NCBI GenBank assembly: GCA_041538185.1
Contig: JBGORM010000002.1
Span: 523,259-587,258 of the forward strand
Direction of reading: 5' to 3'
DNA length: 64,000 bases
DNA from: Melioribacteraceae bacterium 4301-Me
GTDB taxonomy: Bacteria; Bacteroidota; Ignavibacteria; Ignavibacteriales; Melioribacteraceae
The notes under the pieces are model-generated. The model ran no database searches. It worked only from the letters and a program-made list of their open reading frames with translations, and was not told where the DNA came from. A program made the translations under genes and the position numbers. Within the stretch, counting starts at the first letter, position 1. Every line of letters starts with the position of its first letter. This document shows, piece by piece, positions 36,769 through 46,164 of the stretch.

Positions 36769-39700
36769 TAGAACTCGAATCTATATTTAAATCCTAATTC
36801 GTTAATTTTTTCGTCGAATGTATAAGTTTGTCCTATAGGGTCTCTTCTTTCCACTCTTATAAGAAAGTGGGGATTGAAGAGGTATTCAATTTTTAGGTTT
36901 GCTTTTGCAAAGTTTTGAAACAGCTCTGTGGTGCCCCCAAAACTGTATCTTAAATTTTGTATTCTGCCTGATAAAGAAAATCTTGTGTATTCGCCCGACT
37001 GAGAAAAAGAGATGTTATTTACCAAATCTCCAACAGCTGAATTAACGAAATTAGTCAATACAGAACCAAGAAACGAAGTGGCTGTATTGCCAAGTGTGTT
37101 TGTTTGAGCAGCTACTTGACCTTTATCTTGTGCAGTTAAATCATCCTTAAACTTACCTATTAAAATAAATGAAAACGCGTCCGCATAATCATACTGCGGG
37201 TCCCTAATGTCGTGCTGAATGTTATTACTGCCCACATAAACTCCAATGCTTTCCGGGTTGTTTGCGAGATTTTTACCTAAATCTTCTAATGTACCTTTTA
37301 TTTTTATTTTGACAGCAACTTCTTCAGCTGGTGCATTAGGGTCCCTAGGATTTACATAGTCACTTGTATAAGTAGCTATTACATCTAAGTAAGGGTTGTA
37401 AATATTACTTTCAAAACGAAGGTAGCCTTTAGCATCGAAAGTTTTAAAAAATTCCAATTTGGAGCCAGGTAGTAATTCAAATGAACCCTGGGCTCGTTTA
37501 ATCCCGCTTATACTTTGCAGTTCGAGCTCCCCAGCAATTTCTACCGCTAATCTTTGGTTAACAGCCTGCGAGAGTATAAAAATAATTTTTGCTGAGTTTT
37601 CCACCTTAACCTTAATATTGTAATCAAATAAACTTTCTGCAGTGCTTACGATTTTTTTGTTTTTTCTAAGAATTTTTTCGGTCTTCAACAAATTTTGAAA
37701 GCGTAATAATTCTTTATCAATTTTTGTTGTATCTTCAATAATTCTTACATCAAAGTTAGAGTTATTTTTGTAATAGGTCTCATCGGTGGTGGTATAAACA
37801 AGGTCGGTTTGTTTAAGTAAAATGTTGCCTGTAAAATAAGCACGATTATTTAATAGCTGAAATTTCCAGTCTCCGCTTGTTCCAATTAATAAATCTCCAT
37901 ACAGTAAAGGACTGACGGTCTTTGACCTTTGTCCTAGTACAGCTAAAAGTCCTCTTAAACTTACATCTACTTTATCCAAACTAAAACCTTTAAAACGAAT
38001 TTCGCCAGTTCCATTAATTTCTCCATTATATTTAGAGCCGCCGGAATTAGCAATTTTAAGACTGTCAATAGTTAAGGTTTGTTTATGGAATTTCAATCTT
38101 GTTGAAAAAGAATAATCTAAGTAATTAATTAAGGAACGAAAAGACCCATCTTGAATGCCTAATATGCCTGAGTAATCTGGATTGTAGAATGTACCTCCAA
38201 TTTTAACATCAGCTATTAATTTTCCTTTTTGGCTGATAACATAAGGTATAACGTTTCCGAATGTGCTTATATCAAAGTTTTCTGACTTTATTGAAAGATT
38301 TATTTGGTCGGTCTCAGAAAATCTATTTTTAACATTTATAAAACTAAGATTAATGGGGATAGTGCCAATTATACTAAGTTTTGGGTTGTTGTAATTATAT
38401 GTTGTGTCAATAAACCTAAGGTCGGTTGAAACGGTCTTATCTTTATAAATAAATTGGCCTATTAAATTGCCAAATTTAACATTGCTATATGATATATCCT
38501 TTAGCACCAAACGAAGGTCAATTTCAGGCTTTTCAAAATTTCCGTTTAGCGAAGCAGTTAAATTGCCATTAGTCGAAAGTTCATTTTGGTTGCTGTTCAT
38601 TAAGTAATTATTTAAAATGCTACCGGTTATACTATCTACTGCAAGTGTTAAGTCTTGAAAATTATCGCCAACTATTTTCCCATTGATATTCACAGTAGTA
38701 ACGCCATTACGTAAAGTAAAATTTTCAAATCTCATGTGGTCGGAGGAAAAAAATATTTTTGGTGTGTTCTTGTTCACCCAGCTTACATTGTTAAAGTCTA
38801 TTAAAATTTTGTCAAAGTTAATTGATTGTTCAATAGGGGAAATAAGAAGTGTACCTTCAGCAGCTATGTTGTTTGTACTATCTATGTTTGCTGAAACGTT
38901 AAAAAACAATTTACTTTGATTGAAGACGAAATCAGCTTCAATTTCTCTTATGTTAGTATTTGAATAAAATCTTTTAGCTGTTAATGAAATAGACCCGAAA
39001 ATGTTATCGAATGTAGAGAACCTATTGTCTCTCGTAAAATTAAAATCAGCGTCTAAGCCGGATATATAAATAGTTTTTTGTTTGTTAAGAAAAATAAGAT
39101 AATTTAGGGAGAGCTGTGTATTAATGGAAAAATTATTGTTTAAATTTTCAATTGAACCACTGCCCGAACCCTCTACATCCAATTTATCGTTATTTAAAAG
39201 TTTGGCAATAAGTTTAAAATCCTTGAACTTGAAATCGAAATTAAATTTTAAATCTTCTTGAATTGCTGCGGCGTCATTTTGGATACTAACTGTATCTTTA
39301 ATAGTATCATTTCTTAAATGAATTGGGTTCATCTCCTCAAGTTTTTTTGAAACAATGTTTGATATTGAATTCGCTTCGAATTGCAGCAGTGAAATTGCTT
39401 TTTTAGTAGAGAAATTACCGTATATATCGAAATCGAGAAAGTCGGATACAAATTTAATTTGTTTATTAGTTGAATCTGTATTTACAACCAGCCTGATTTT
39501 CGAATAGTCAATATTTGTGTTTTCAAAGTAAGATGAATCAATTCCAGCTTCGAATGTGATATTTATCTTATCTGGGTCAAAGCTTCTGCCCTTGGCATTA
39601 AAAAAGAAGTTTAGATTGCTTAAGTATCTTGTGTCGTTCAAGTAAGAAGCGAGATTTAAATTTCTTATATCACCAGAAAAATTATATGTTGCCGAGGTAT

Positions 39701-41255
39701 CTTTATCAAATTGCAGATTCCCGTTTATATTCGCAATATTTTTTTCAGATTTGCCACTCAATTTAATGTTTATCATTTTATTTTTAGCTGTCGACGATAT
39801 TGCAATATAATCAATTTTGTGGGAGTTGATAGATGAATTTTCGGCGAAAAATTCTAAAGTCGAGTTTAGATTTAGTGGGCTTATGCCTTTACCAATAATT
39901 TTGCCTTTAGAGTTAATTTTTGATTTAATACCAAGAATTGGCATTAGATTAAAATCTTCCGTTTCAAAGCTGATATTGTATGCAGTCAGTTTATTTTTAA
40001 AGTTGAGTTGAGCAGTTGAACTAATTTTTCCCTCAGAAGAATTTGCAGTGAACTTAGTACTGAAGTTTAGCGGTTCACCATTAAATTCAACATTTATATT
40101 TTGTAACGTTAGTTCATCAAAACGAGGTAATTTCAATGATGGTAGAAGCAGATTAATATCTTTGTAATCAATATTAGAATTTTTAATTGACGAGGTTAAG
40201 AAGAGTTTTTCGGGCTCATTGAGATTTTGGATATTACCGGTCATCTGCACATGAGTATTGCGAAAATCAACTTTTAGGTCTTCTATGTTAAAATTGCCAA
40301 ACTCACCCTTGGCTTTAAGTTGCAAGTCAACATTTCCTTTTAGTAGCTCTGTGCTTTCAATAAATGACGATAAATCATCAAAACTAAACGGAGATGCTGT
40401 AAGATTTATAGAAATAGGATATTTTTGAAAATCTTTTAGTTCTACATTACTAAACAAATTTAGGCTGTCTAACCGCGCTGTAATGAAAATAGAGCTTTTA
40501 TCGGAGATAACTTTAAGTCTGTTTACCAAAATATATTCATGCGTGAGTGCTATTTGTCCAGACAATTCCTTCACATTGAATTTTTCTAAATTGGGGGAGA
40601 ATGAGAGTTCTCTTAAATCAACTAAATAATTTGAATTGCTTATATCCAAATATATCTCTGCAGATAAAAAGAGATTTTTTATCTGCAAGTCATCTAAGTT
40701 AATTAGCTTATAAATTTTCTTGCTATATTTATTTTGAAATGTTTGTCGTACAAAATTAACATTTCGTAGCTGGAGGTTACTTGCTTGTATAGCAAAATTA
40801 AACTGGCTTTTAGTTGTGTCAGCTGCTTTTGATTTTAAAAGCTTATCAAAGTTCCAAGTGCCTGTACTGTCTTGAAGTAAGTTTATATTTGCATCTTCAA
40901 GAAGTATTTTTCTGAAGAATATTTTTTTAAGTAATAATTGGAGGGGGCTGGTTTTAATCTCTATTTTTTTAGCGTAAAGTAGAGTGTCCTTGCTTACGGT
41001 AACAGAGACCTTTCTTAGGTAAAATGAAGTAAATATAGTACCGTCAATTTTTTCGATGTTGATTTGGCCGTTTAATGAGGAATTAGCAGCAGCAATTATT
41101 TTTTCTCTTAGAAATTCACGGAAGGAGTTTGTTTGAGAATAACCTAAGAACAATATTATTAACAGGCAGATAAAAGCAAATAACCCGATAAAGGTGTTAA
41201 CAATCTTTCTAAATAAACTTCGCTTTGGTTTTTTCTTCTGCTCAATTTTTGACAT
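36768..41255 (-). CDS. tamB: TamB / AsmA-like translocation and assembly protein
   Basis: A 1495-residue envelope protein. One N-terminal membrane helix (about 17-37) is followed by about 1,050 residues of repetitive beta-strand groove structure, as in AsmA/TamB bridge proteins. The C-terminal DUF490 (TamB) domain lies from about residue 1090 and ends in a barrel-like RFEF. TamB spans the periplasm and works with an Omp85 protein in outer-membrane protein insertion or lipid transfer. No TamA with POTRA domains is next to it. The Omp85-like fusion protein two genes downstream is the only candidate partner in this operon. It overlaps rfaE2 and rnr by one base each. Confidence 0.9.
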   Translation of the reverse strand: MSKIEQKKKPKRSLFRKIVNTFIGLFAFICLLIILFLGYSQTNSFREFLREKIIAAANSSLNGQINIEKIDGTIFTSFYLRKVSVTVSKDTLLYAKKIEIKTSPLQLLLKKIFFRKILLEDANINLLQDSTGTWNFDKLLKSKAADTTKSQFNFAIQASNLQLRNVNFVRQTFQNKYSKKIYKLINLDDLQIKNLFLSAEIYLDISNSNYLVDLRELSFSPNLEKFNVKELSGQIALTHEYILVNRLKVISDKSSIFITARLDSLNLFSNVELKDFQKYPISINLTASPFSFDDLSSFIESTELLKGNVDLQLKAKGEFGNFNIEDLKVDFRNTHVQMTGNIQNLNEPEKLFLTSSIKNSNIDYKDINLLLPSLKLPRFDELTLQNINVEFNGEPLNFSTKFTANSSEGKISSTAQLNFKNKLTAYNISFETEDFNLMPILGIKSKINSKGKIIGKGISPLNLNSTLEFFAENSSINSHKIDYIAISSTAKNKMINIKLSGKSEKNIANINGNLQFDKDTSATYNFSGDIRNLNLASYLNDTRYLSNLNFFFNAKGRSFDPDKINITFEAGIDSSYFENTNIDYSKIRLVVNTDSTNKQIKFVSDFLDFDIYGNFSTKKAISLLQFEANSISNIVSKKLEEMNPIHLRNDTIKDTVSIQNDAAAIQEDLKFNFDFKFKDFKLIAKLLNNDKLDVEGSGSGSIENLNNNFSINTQLSLNYLIFLNKQKTIYISGLDADFNFTRDNRFSTFDNIFGSISLTAKRFYSNTNIREIEADFVFNQSKLFFNVSANIDSTNNIAAEGTLLISPIEQSINFDKILIDFNNVSWVNKNTPKIFFSSDHMRFENFTLRNGVTTVNINGKIVGDNFQDLTLAVDSITGSILNNYLMNSNQNELSTNGNLTASLNGNFEKPEIDLRLVLKDISYSNVKFGNLIGQFIYKDKTVSTDLRFIDTTYNYNNPKLSIIGTIPINLSFINVKNRFSETDQINLSIKSENFDISTFGNVIPYVISQKGKLIADVKIGGTFYNPDYSGILGIQDGSFRSLINYLDYSFSTRLKFHKQTLTIDSLKIANSGGSKYNGEINGTGEIRFKGFSLDKVDVSLRGLLAVLGQRSKTVSPLLYGDLLIGTSGDWKFQLLNNRAYFTGNILLKQTDLVYTTTDETYYKNNSNFDVRIIEDTTKIDKELLRFQNLLKTEKILRKNKKIVSTAESLFDYNIKVKVENSAKIIFILSQAVNQRLAVEIAGELELQSISGIKRAQGSFELLPGSKLEFFKTFDAKGYLRFESNIYNPYLDVIATYTSDYVNPRDPNAPAEEVAVKIKIKGTLEDLGKNLANNPESIGVYVGSNNIQHDIRDPQYDYADAFSFILIGKFKDDLTAQDKGQVAAQTNTLGNTATSFLGSVLTNFVNSAVGDLVNNISFSQSGEYTRFSLSGRIQNLRYSFGGTTELFQNFAKANLKIEYLFNPHFLIRVERRDPIGQTYTFDEKINELGFKYRFEF

Positions 41256-41737
41256 TACTTCTTAAATTTTTCCAATATCGTGTTTATTATATTAGTAGTT
41301 GATTGTTGATGAACAAACTTGATGGTTTCAACTTTACCGCCATTAGCTTCAACAATTTCTTTCCCCACAATTTTATCTTTAGACCAATCAGCTCCTTTCA
41401 CTAAAATATCCGGTACTAATTTTTCTATAATTTTCAATGGAGTATCTTCTTCAAAGACAATCACATAATCTACTGGTCTTAAATTAGCTAAAACAAAAGT
41501 CCTTTCTTTTTGGTTTGTTATAGGTCTATTGCTGCCTTTAATTCTTTTAACTGATTTATCAGAATTTACAGCCACAATTAATACATCGCCGAGTAACTTT
41601 GCCTTGCAAAGATAATCTACATGTCCAGCATGTATTAAATCGAATACGCCATTAGTAAATACAACTTTTTTATTTTCTTTTTTTAATTGATTTCTAATTT
41701 TGATTAGTTTTTCTATGGTTACAACAATATTTGTCAT
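41255..41737 (-). CDS. rfaE2: D-glycero-beta-D-manno-heptose 1-phosphate adenylyltransferase
   Basis: A 160-residue nucleotidyltransferase that makes ADP-heptose for the lipopolysaccharide core. The fold motif TNGVFDLIHAGHVDYL contains the HxGH ATP site. SDKSVKRIKGSNRP and the C-terminal KF(V)HQQSTTNII are also family features. In E. coli this domain is fused to the kinase (HldE); here the two are separate genes overlapping by four bases. The stop shares one base with the start of tamB. Confidence 0.94.
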   Translation of the reverse strand: MTNIVVTIEKLIKIRNQLKKENKKVVFTNGVFDLIHAGHVDYLCKAKLLGDVLIVAVNSDKSVKRIKGSNRPITNQKERTFVLANLRPVDYVIVFEEDTPLKIIEKLVPDILVKGADWSKDKIVGKEIVEANGGKVETIKFVHQQSTTNIINTILEKFKK

Positions 41738-42732
41738 TTTAATTCCGATTTAACAGCATTAAATAAAGCATCTAATTCAATTGGCACAATACCAACTTCT
41801 TGGCATACAATACCAGCTGCAAAATTGGCCAAGTAGGAAGCTTGGTATATATCTGCTCCAGCGGCCAAAGCAACTGTAAGTGTGGAAATAACTGTGTCAC
41901 CGGCACCGGAAACATCTGCAACTTTCCTTGCTTTAGTGGAAATTTTCCTCTCAGATTTCCCGTTTTCAAATATTGCCAATCCTTTTTCGCCTAATGTTAA
42001 AATAACATATTTTGATTTTAGTATTTCAAGAATTCTTTTCCCGGCATTAGTTATGTCTTCATTTGTTACTATTCGTATTCCAAAAGCGTCTTCTGTTTCC
42101 TTCCTATTAGGCTTGAAGACTGTAACATTTTTATACTCAAAGAAGTTATCAAATTTGGGGTCGACAGTTATAATAATGTTTTTTTGATTAGCCAATTTAA
42201 TTACACTTTGTATTAAACTTTTTGTCAGCACGCCTTTGTTATAATCTTCTAAAATAATAGCATCTAAATCATTTATAATGTCTGTTAAGAAGTTCATAAT
42301 TTTCTTTTCAGTAGCCAATTTTATTGGGTGTGTTTTTTCTTTGTCAATTCTTACGATGTGCTGGTTATCGGCTATAACTCTTGTCTTAGTTGTAGTTGGT
42401 CTACCTTTTTCTGTTATTATTGCGTCAGGAATTATATTTTTTTCTTTAAGCAGTTGTTTAAAAATTTTGCCGTCGTTGTCATCACCAATTAATCCAATTG
42501 GTATTGGTGTAGCCCCAAGTGATAAGATATTATTTGCTACGTTCATAGCTCCGCCAAAACGAAAGATTTCATTGTCTATTTCTACAATAGGAACTGGAGC
42601 TTCAGGTGAAATTCTTTTTACGCCGCCCCAGAAATACCCATCTAACATCATATCTCCAACTACGGCAATTTTTTTCCCAATAAATTTTTTTTTAAGCTGT
42701 TCTAGTTTTTTGATTGAAATGTTTAGCATCAT
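41734..42732 (-). CDS. rfaE1: D-glycero-beta-D-manno-heptose 7-phosphate kinase
   Basis: A 332-residue PfkB/ribokinase-family sugar kinase. It has GDMMLDGYFWGGVKRISPEAP near the start, a GGAMNVANN substrate motif and a C-terminal SGAGDTV anion hole with the catalytic Asp. It phosphorylates heptose 7-phosphate at C1 before adenylylation by rfaE2. It overlaps both neighbours by four bases, and the gene ends follow the ATGA pattern. The family assignment is firm. Confidence 0.94.
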   Translation of the reverse strand: MMLNISIKKLEQLKKKFIGKKIAVVGDMMLDGYFWGGVKRISPEAPVPIVEIDNEIFRFGGAMNVANNILSLGATPIPIGLIGDDNDGKIFKQLLKEKNIIPDAIITEKGRPTTTKTRVIADNQHIVRIDKEKTHPIKLATEKKIMNFLTDIINDLDAIILEDYNKGVLTKSLIQSVIKLANQKNIIITVDPKFDNFFEYKNVTVFKPNRKETEDAFGIRIVTNEDITNAGKRILEILKSKYVILTLGEKGLAIFENGKSERKISTKARKVADVSGAGDTVISTLTVALAAGADIYQASYLANFAAGIVCQEVGIVPIELDALFNAVKSELK

Positions 42733-43808
42733 TTATCCTTATAATTCCATGTGGCAAATTTATTTTTTAATTCGATTTTTACAAGATTAGATTCAGTTCC
42801 AATCCACATATTTGTTCCGTCGAAAAAAAGGCAATTTACCATAGATGGTATTTGTTCGTCTCTTATTGGCATAACTCGATTTGTTAATCTGTTAATTAAA
42901 ACAATACCTCTTCCAAAAGCTTCTTTAGATGAAGAACCGAATTGATATAACGCTGCCCAGATATAATTACCAGTTCTACATAATGCGTTAACACCATTAC
43001 CGGGCAGACCGTTGGTAATGTCAAACTTATGCCATTCATTTTTTCTGTTGAATTTATAAATTCCGCCTATGTTAAATTCCGGTCTCTCTTTAGTTAAGAA
43101 CTCATCAGTGCCAATCCAAATATTGTTCCCTTCGAAAACAATGGAGGAAATAGAAACTTGTTCGCCCTCGCCGTTAAAAAAATTTAGTTTGTTGTCGTAA
43201 AATACTCTTGAGCTTGGGTCGCTTAAATCTTTATTTGCATAATACTTATGCAAACCCGCCTCAGTGCCAAACCAAATTAGACTATCGCCGTCAATAGCTA
43301 TTGTTTTTATTGTGTTAGTTTTCTCGTTGCCATTGATGGTCATATCGTAGTCAAAGAATCGTTTAGTGTTGAGATCATATTTAGAAAGATATTGAAATCT
43401 TCCAATCCATAATACATTTCGGTATTTGTCATAAGCAAGTGCGCGAATCCAATTACCTAATTGTCCGCCCAAACCAAATTTTCTTTTTGTCCAATAATTT
43501 TTTTGCTTATCGTAAATAAATAAACCATCTGTTGAGCCAGCCCAAACAAATTTATCATTAGCAGCAATAGAATAAAATATATCTTGTTGAATGTTGCTGT
43601 TTTCTGTAGAAAAATTTATAAACTTATTAGAGGCAGGTGAATATTTGTAAATTCCTTTGCCATTAGTAGCAATCCAAATTGATTGTTCATCACTGCAAAT
43701 AGCTGTTACGTTGCTACCCTTCAAAAAAAAATTTATAAAGTCAGCATTTTGAGCAGCTAAATTATAGACAAGCAAAAAGAAAAGAATAAAAGAAGTATGT
43801 TTAATCAT
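42729..43808 (-). CDS. Secreted two-component-regulator-propeller protein
   Basis: A 359-residue protein with a signal peptide (to about residue 19, ending LAAQ) and a beta-propeller built from repeats of the Reg_prop type. Examples are IWIATNGKGIYKYS, VWAGSTDGLFIYD, IWFGTEAGLHKY and IWIGTDEFLT. In hybrid sensor kinases this propeller is the periplasmic sensor; here it stands alone without a kinase. Overlap by four bases with rfaE1 and an 18-base gap to panB place it in the envelope operon. The ligand and role are unknown. Confidence 0.82.
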   Translation of the reverse strand: MIKHTSFILFFLLVYNLAAQNADFINFFLKGSNVTAICSDEQSIWIATNGKGIYKYSPASNKFINFSTENSNIQQDIFYSIAANDKFVWAGSTDGLFIYDKQKNYWTKRKFGLGGQLGNWIRALAYDKYRNVLWIGRFQYLSKYDLNTKRFFDYDMTINGNEKTNTIKTIAIDGDSLIWFGTEAGLHKYYANKDLSDPSSRVFYDNKLNFFNGEGEQVSISSIVFEGNNIWIGTDEFLTKERPEFNIGGIYKFNRKNEWHKFDITNGLPGNGVNALCRTGNYIWAALYQFGSSSKEAFGRGIVLINRLTNRVMPIRDEQIPSMVNCLFFDGTNMWIGTESNLVKIELKNKFATWNYKDK

Positions 43809-43826
43809 TGGTAGAAAAGCATTTAA

Positions 43827-44642
43827 TTAATAACTTTCTTTAGCGGTTGGAAATTTTCCATTTTTTACATCATCGATATATTTTTTCACTGCTATATCAA
43901 TTTCTTCGGCGAGATTAGCATAATATCTTACAAATCTTGGATGGAAATCAACATTGAGCCCAAGCATATCAGGCGTAACAAGAATCTGACCATCGCAAAA
44001 AGCTCCAGCACCTATACCAATTGTCGGTATTTTCAGTTTACTTGAAATTGATTTAGCCAGTTTAGCCGGCACTTTTTCCAGCACTACTGCAAAAGCTCCG
44101 GCCTGTTCGAGTGCAATTGCGTCTTCGGTGATTGCTTTTGCTTCTTTAACACTTTTTCCGCGCGCCTCATAGCTTCCATAGGAATGAATGCTTTGCGGAA
44201 GCAGACCAACGTGACCCATAACAGGAATTCCAACCTCAGTAATTTTTTTAACTGTTTCAGCTATGCGTTTACCACCCTCAAGTTTTACTGCGCTTGCCGG
44301 CGTTTCTTTCATTATTCGTCCTGCATTTCTAAATGCCTCATCTGGATTGGTCTGGTATGACATAAACGGCATATCAACTACAATCATTGCCCTTTCAACT
44401 CCTTTGGCAACAGCTTTGGTATGATAAATCATTTCATCCATTGTAACAGGTAAGGTCGTATCGTTGCCTTGAAAAACGTTGCTTAGTGAATCCCCGACAA
44501 GAATTATATCTATGCCAGCCTTATCCAGAATTTTTGCTGTTATAAAATCATAGGCCGTTAATGCAGTTATTTTTATTTTTTGTTCTTTTAGCAGCTGAAG
44601 AGACTTAGTAGTAATTCTTTTAAAATCTTTTTGAATACTCAT
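43827..44642 (-). CDS. panB: 3-methyl-2-oxobutanoate hydroxymethyltransferase
   Basis: A 271-residue TIM-barrel enzyme. It makes ketopantoate from ketoisovalerate and methylene-tetrahydrofolate, the first step to pantothenate and Co[37 protein letters not shown], the HVGLLPQS loop and [14 protein letters not shown] are all typical. It overlaps the lipoate ligase gene by four bases. The other pantothenate genes are not in the window. Its substrate is the keto acid of valine; ilvE lies elsewhere in this window at 54862. Confidence 0.96.
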   Translation of the reverse strand: MSIQKDFKRITTKSLQLLKEQKIKITALTAYDFITAKILDKAGIDIILVGDSLSNVFQGNDTTLPVTMDEMIYHTKAVAKGVERAMIVVDMPFMSYQTNPDEAFRNAGRIMKETPASAVKLEGGKRIAETVKKITEVGIPVMGHVGLLPQSIHSYGSYEARGKSVKEAKAITEDAIALEQAGAFAVVLEKVPAKLAKSISSKLKIPTIGIGAGAFCDGQILVTPDMLGLNVDFHPRFVRYYANLAEEIDIAVKKYIDDVKNGKFPTAKESY

Positions 44643-45388
44643 ATTGTACTCTTTATTGTTGTATCAATAAAATCAATTTTGAATTCATTTTCAAATCCTA
44701 TAATTATGCACTCAGATAATCTTTCGTAGTCGACTCTTTTATTCACTATTGATTCAATTTCTATTGTTTTTTCTGATAATTCTTTTTTCAAGTTTTCTTT
44801 TTGTTGTTGATTAAGAGCTAAATAATCAGGTAATTTTTTATGGAAGTCACCGCATAAAATTGACCCATGTTGTAAGACTGTATTTTGCATTTTTCGTTGT
44901 GCACTTCCAATTAATTTTCTACCATGGAATTTTACTTCATTTTTTGCTGTTGATGCAAAACAAATTAAACCAGTTGGAGAATTAACCACAGAAGGGAAGT
45001 AGGGCTGAGAAGGTTCCAGTTCGGCTTTAGATAAAGCTGGGTTATATAAAGATAATCCTTTTATTAAGGCTATAGAAGTTTTATAGTAAATTTCTTTAGG
45101 AGTTAATGAATAACTTAATGGAATTATGACAGAGTATGTTAATTCTTCGGCATGTAAGATTGCGCGACCGCCTGTTGGTCTTTTAACCACATCAATTCCA
45201 TCTTCTTCAGCTTTGATTAAATTGACATCTGAAAAATTTTGGTTAGCTCCTATCGAAATACAAAAAGGTTTCCAACGATATAATCTAAAATAAGCATCGT
45301 CCTCTTTACAATTTAAAGCTAATTGATAGTCGAATTCCATATTAAATTGACCTGTGGAAAAACCGCTTTGTATTAAATGCCAGTTCAT
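44639..45388 (-). CDS. Lipoate-protein ligase A / octanoyltransferase family
   Basis: A 249-residue protein of the biotin/lipoate ligase superfamily. [18 protein letters not shown] is the lipoyl-binding RRxxGGxAVxH-type loop, and [14 protein letters not shown] carries the conserved lysine region. It attaches a lipoyl or octanoyl group to the E2 and H proteins. By sequence alone I cannot choose between a free-lipoate ligase and a LipM-type octanoyltransferase. It overlaps lpxA and panB by four bases each. No lipA gene is adjacent. Confidence 0.87.
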   Translation of the reverse strand: MNWHLIQSGFSTGQFNMEFDYQLALNCKEDDAYFRLYRWKPFCISIGANQNFSDVNLIKAEEDGIDVVKRPTGGRAILHAEELTYSVIIPLSYSLTPKEIYYKTSIALIKGLSLYNPALSKAELEPSQPYFPSVVNSPTGLICFASTAKNEVKFHGRKLIGSAQRKMQNTVLQHGSILCGDFHKKLPDYLALNQQQKENLKKELSEKTIEIESIVNKRVDYERLSECIIIGFENEFKIDFIDTTIKSTI

Positions 45389-46164
45389 TTTCGTATGATA
45401 CTTCTTGTGCTGTTATCTAAAAATTTTACAATATTTTGTACCAGCGGGTTATCTGAGTATTCATTTCGGAGTTTTTCTTTTGCATCTGAGAACAGCAGTC
45501 CTGAATCGTATAGAATCTGATAAGCTTTTTTTAAGGTGTTTATATCCTCGGTGGTAAAGCCTCTTCTTTTTAGACCAACAATGTTAAGTCCCTCATAACG
45601 AAGCGGTTCTCTTCCGGCAAGCACATAAGGTGGAACGTCAGATGAAACTTTGTATCCGCCGCCGACCATTGCATGTTGACCAACTTTGCAAAATTGATGC
45701 ACTGGGGTCGACCCTCCTATAATTGCCCAATCCTCAATGGTTACATGTCCACCTATCTGTACACTGTTTACAATAATACAGTTATTGCCTATGTAACAAT
45801 CATGTGCAACATGTGCATAAGCCATAATTAAAGTATTTTTTCCAATTGAAGATTTACCTGTTGCGTTAGTACCACGATGTAAAGTAGCAAATTCTCTAAT
45901 GATAGTGTCATCACCAATGTAAAAGTAAGTCATTTGGTCGCCCTTGAATTTTAGGTCCTGTGGTATGTTTGCAATTGAAGCTCCTTGAAATATTTTCACT
46001 CGATTTCCAATTCTGGCGCCATCATAAATTACAGCGTGTGGACCAATCTTGCAATCATTGCCAATTACCACATCATCATAGATTACTGCATATGGTCCTA
46101 TGGTAACATTTTCACCTAAAATTGCATGGGGACTTACAATTGCGGTAGGGTGAATATCAGTCAT
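45385..46164 (-). CDS. lpxA: UDP-N-acetylglucosamine acyltransferase
   Basis: A 259-residue left-handed beta-helix enzyme that starts lipid A synthesis by moving a 3-hydroxyacyl chain from ACP to UDP-GlcNAc. Hexapeptide repeats run from residue about 5 (IHPTAIVSPHAILGENV) to about 190. AYAHVAHDCYIGNN contains the catalytic histidine, and GGHVTIEDWAIIGG and NIVGLKRRGF are typical. It overlaps lpxC/fabZ by four bases. Confidence 0.96.
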   Translation of the reverse strand: MTDIHPTAIVSPHAILGENVTIGPYAVIYDDVVIGNDCKIGPHAVIYDGARIGNRVKIFQGASIANIPQDLKFKGDQMTYFYIGDDTIIREFATLHRGTNATGKSSIGKNTLIMAYAHVAHDCYIGNNCIIVNSVQIGGHVTIEDWAIIGGSTPVHQFCKVGQHAMVGGGYKVSSDVPPYVLAGREPLRYEGLNIVGLKRRGFTTEDINTLKKAYQILYDSGLLFSDAKEKLRNEYSDNPLVQNIVKFLDNSTRSIIRK

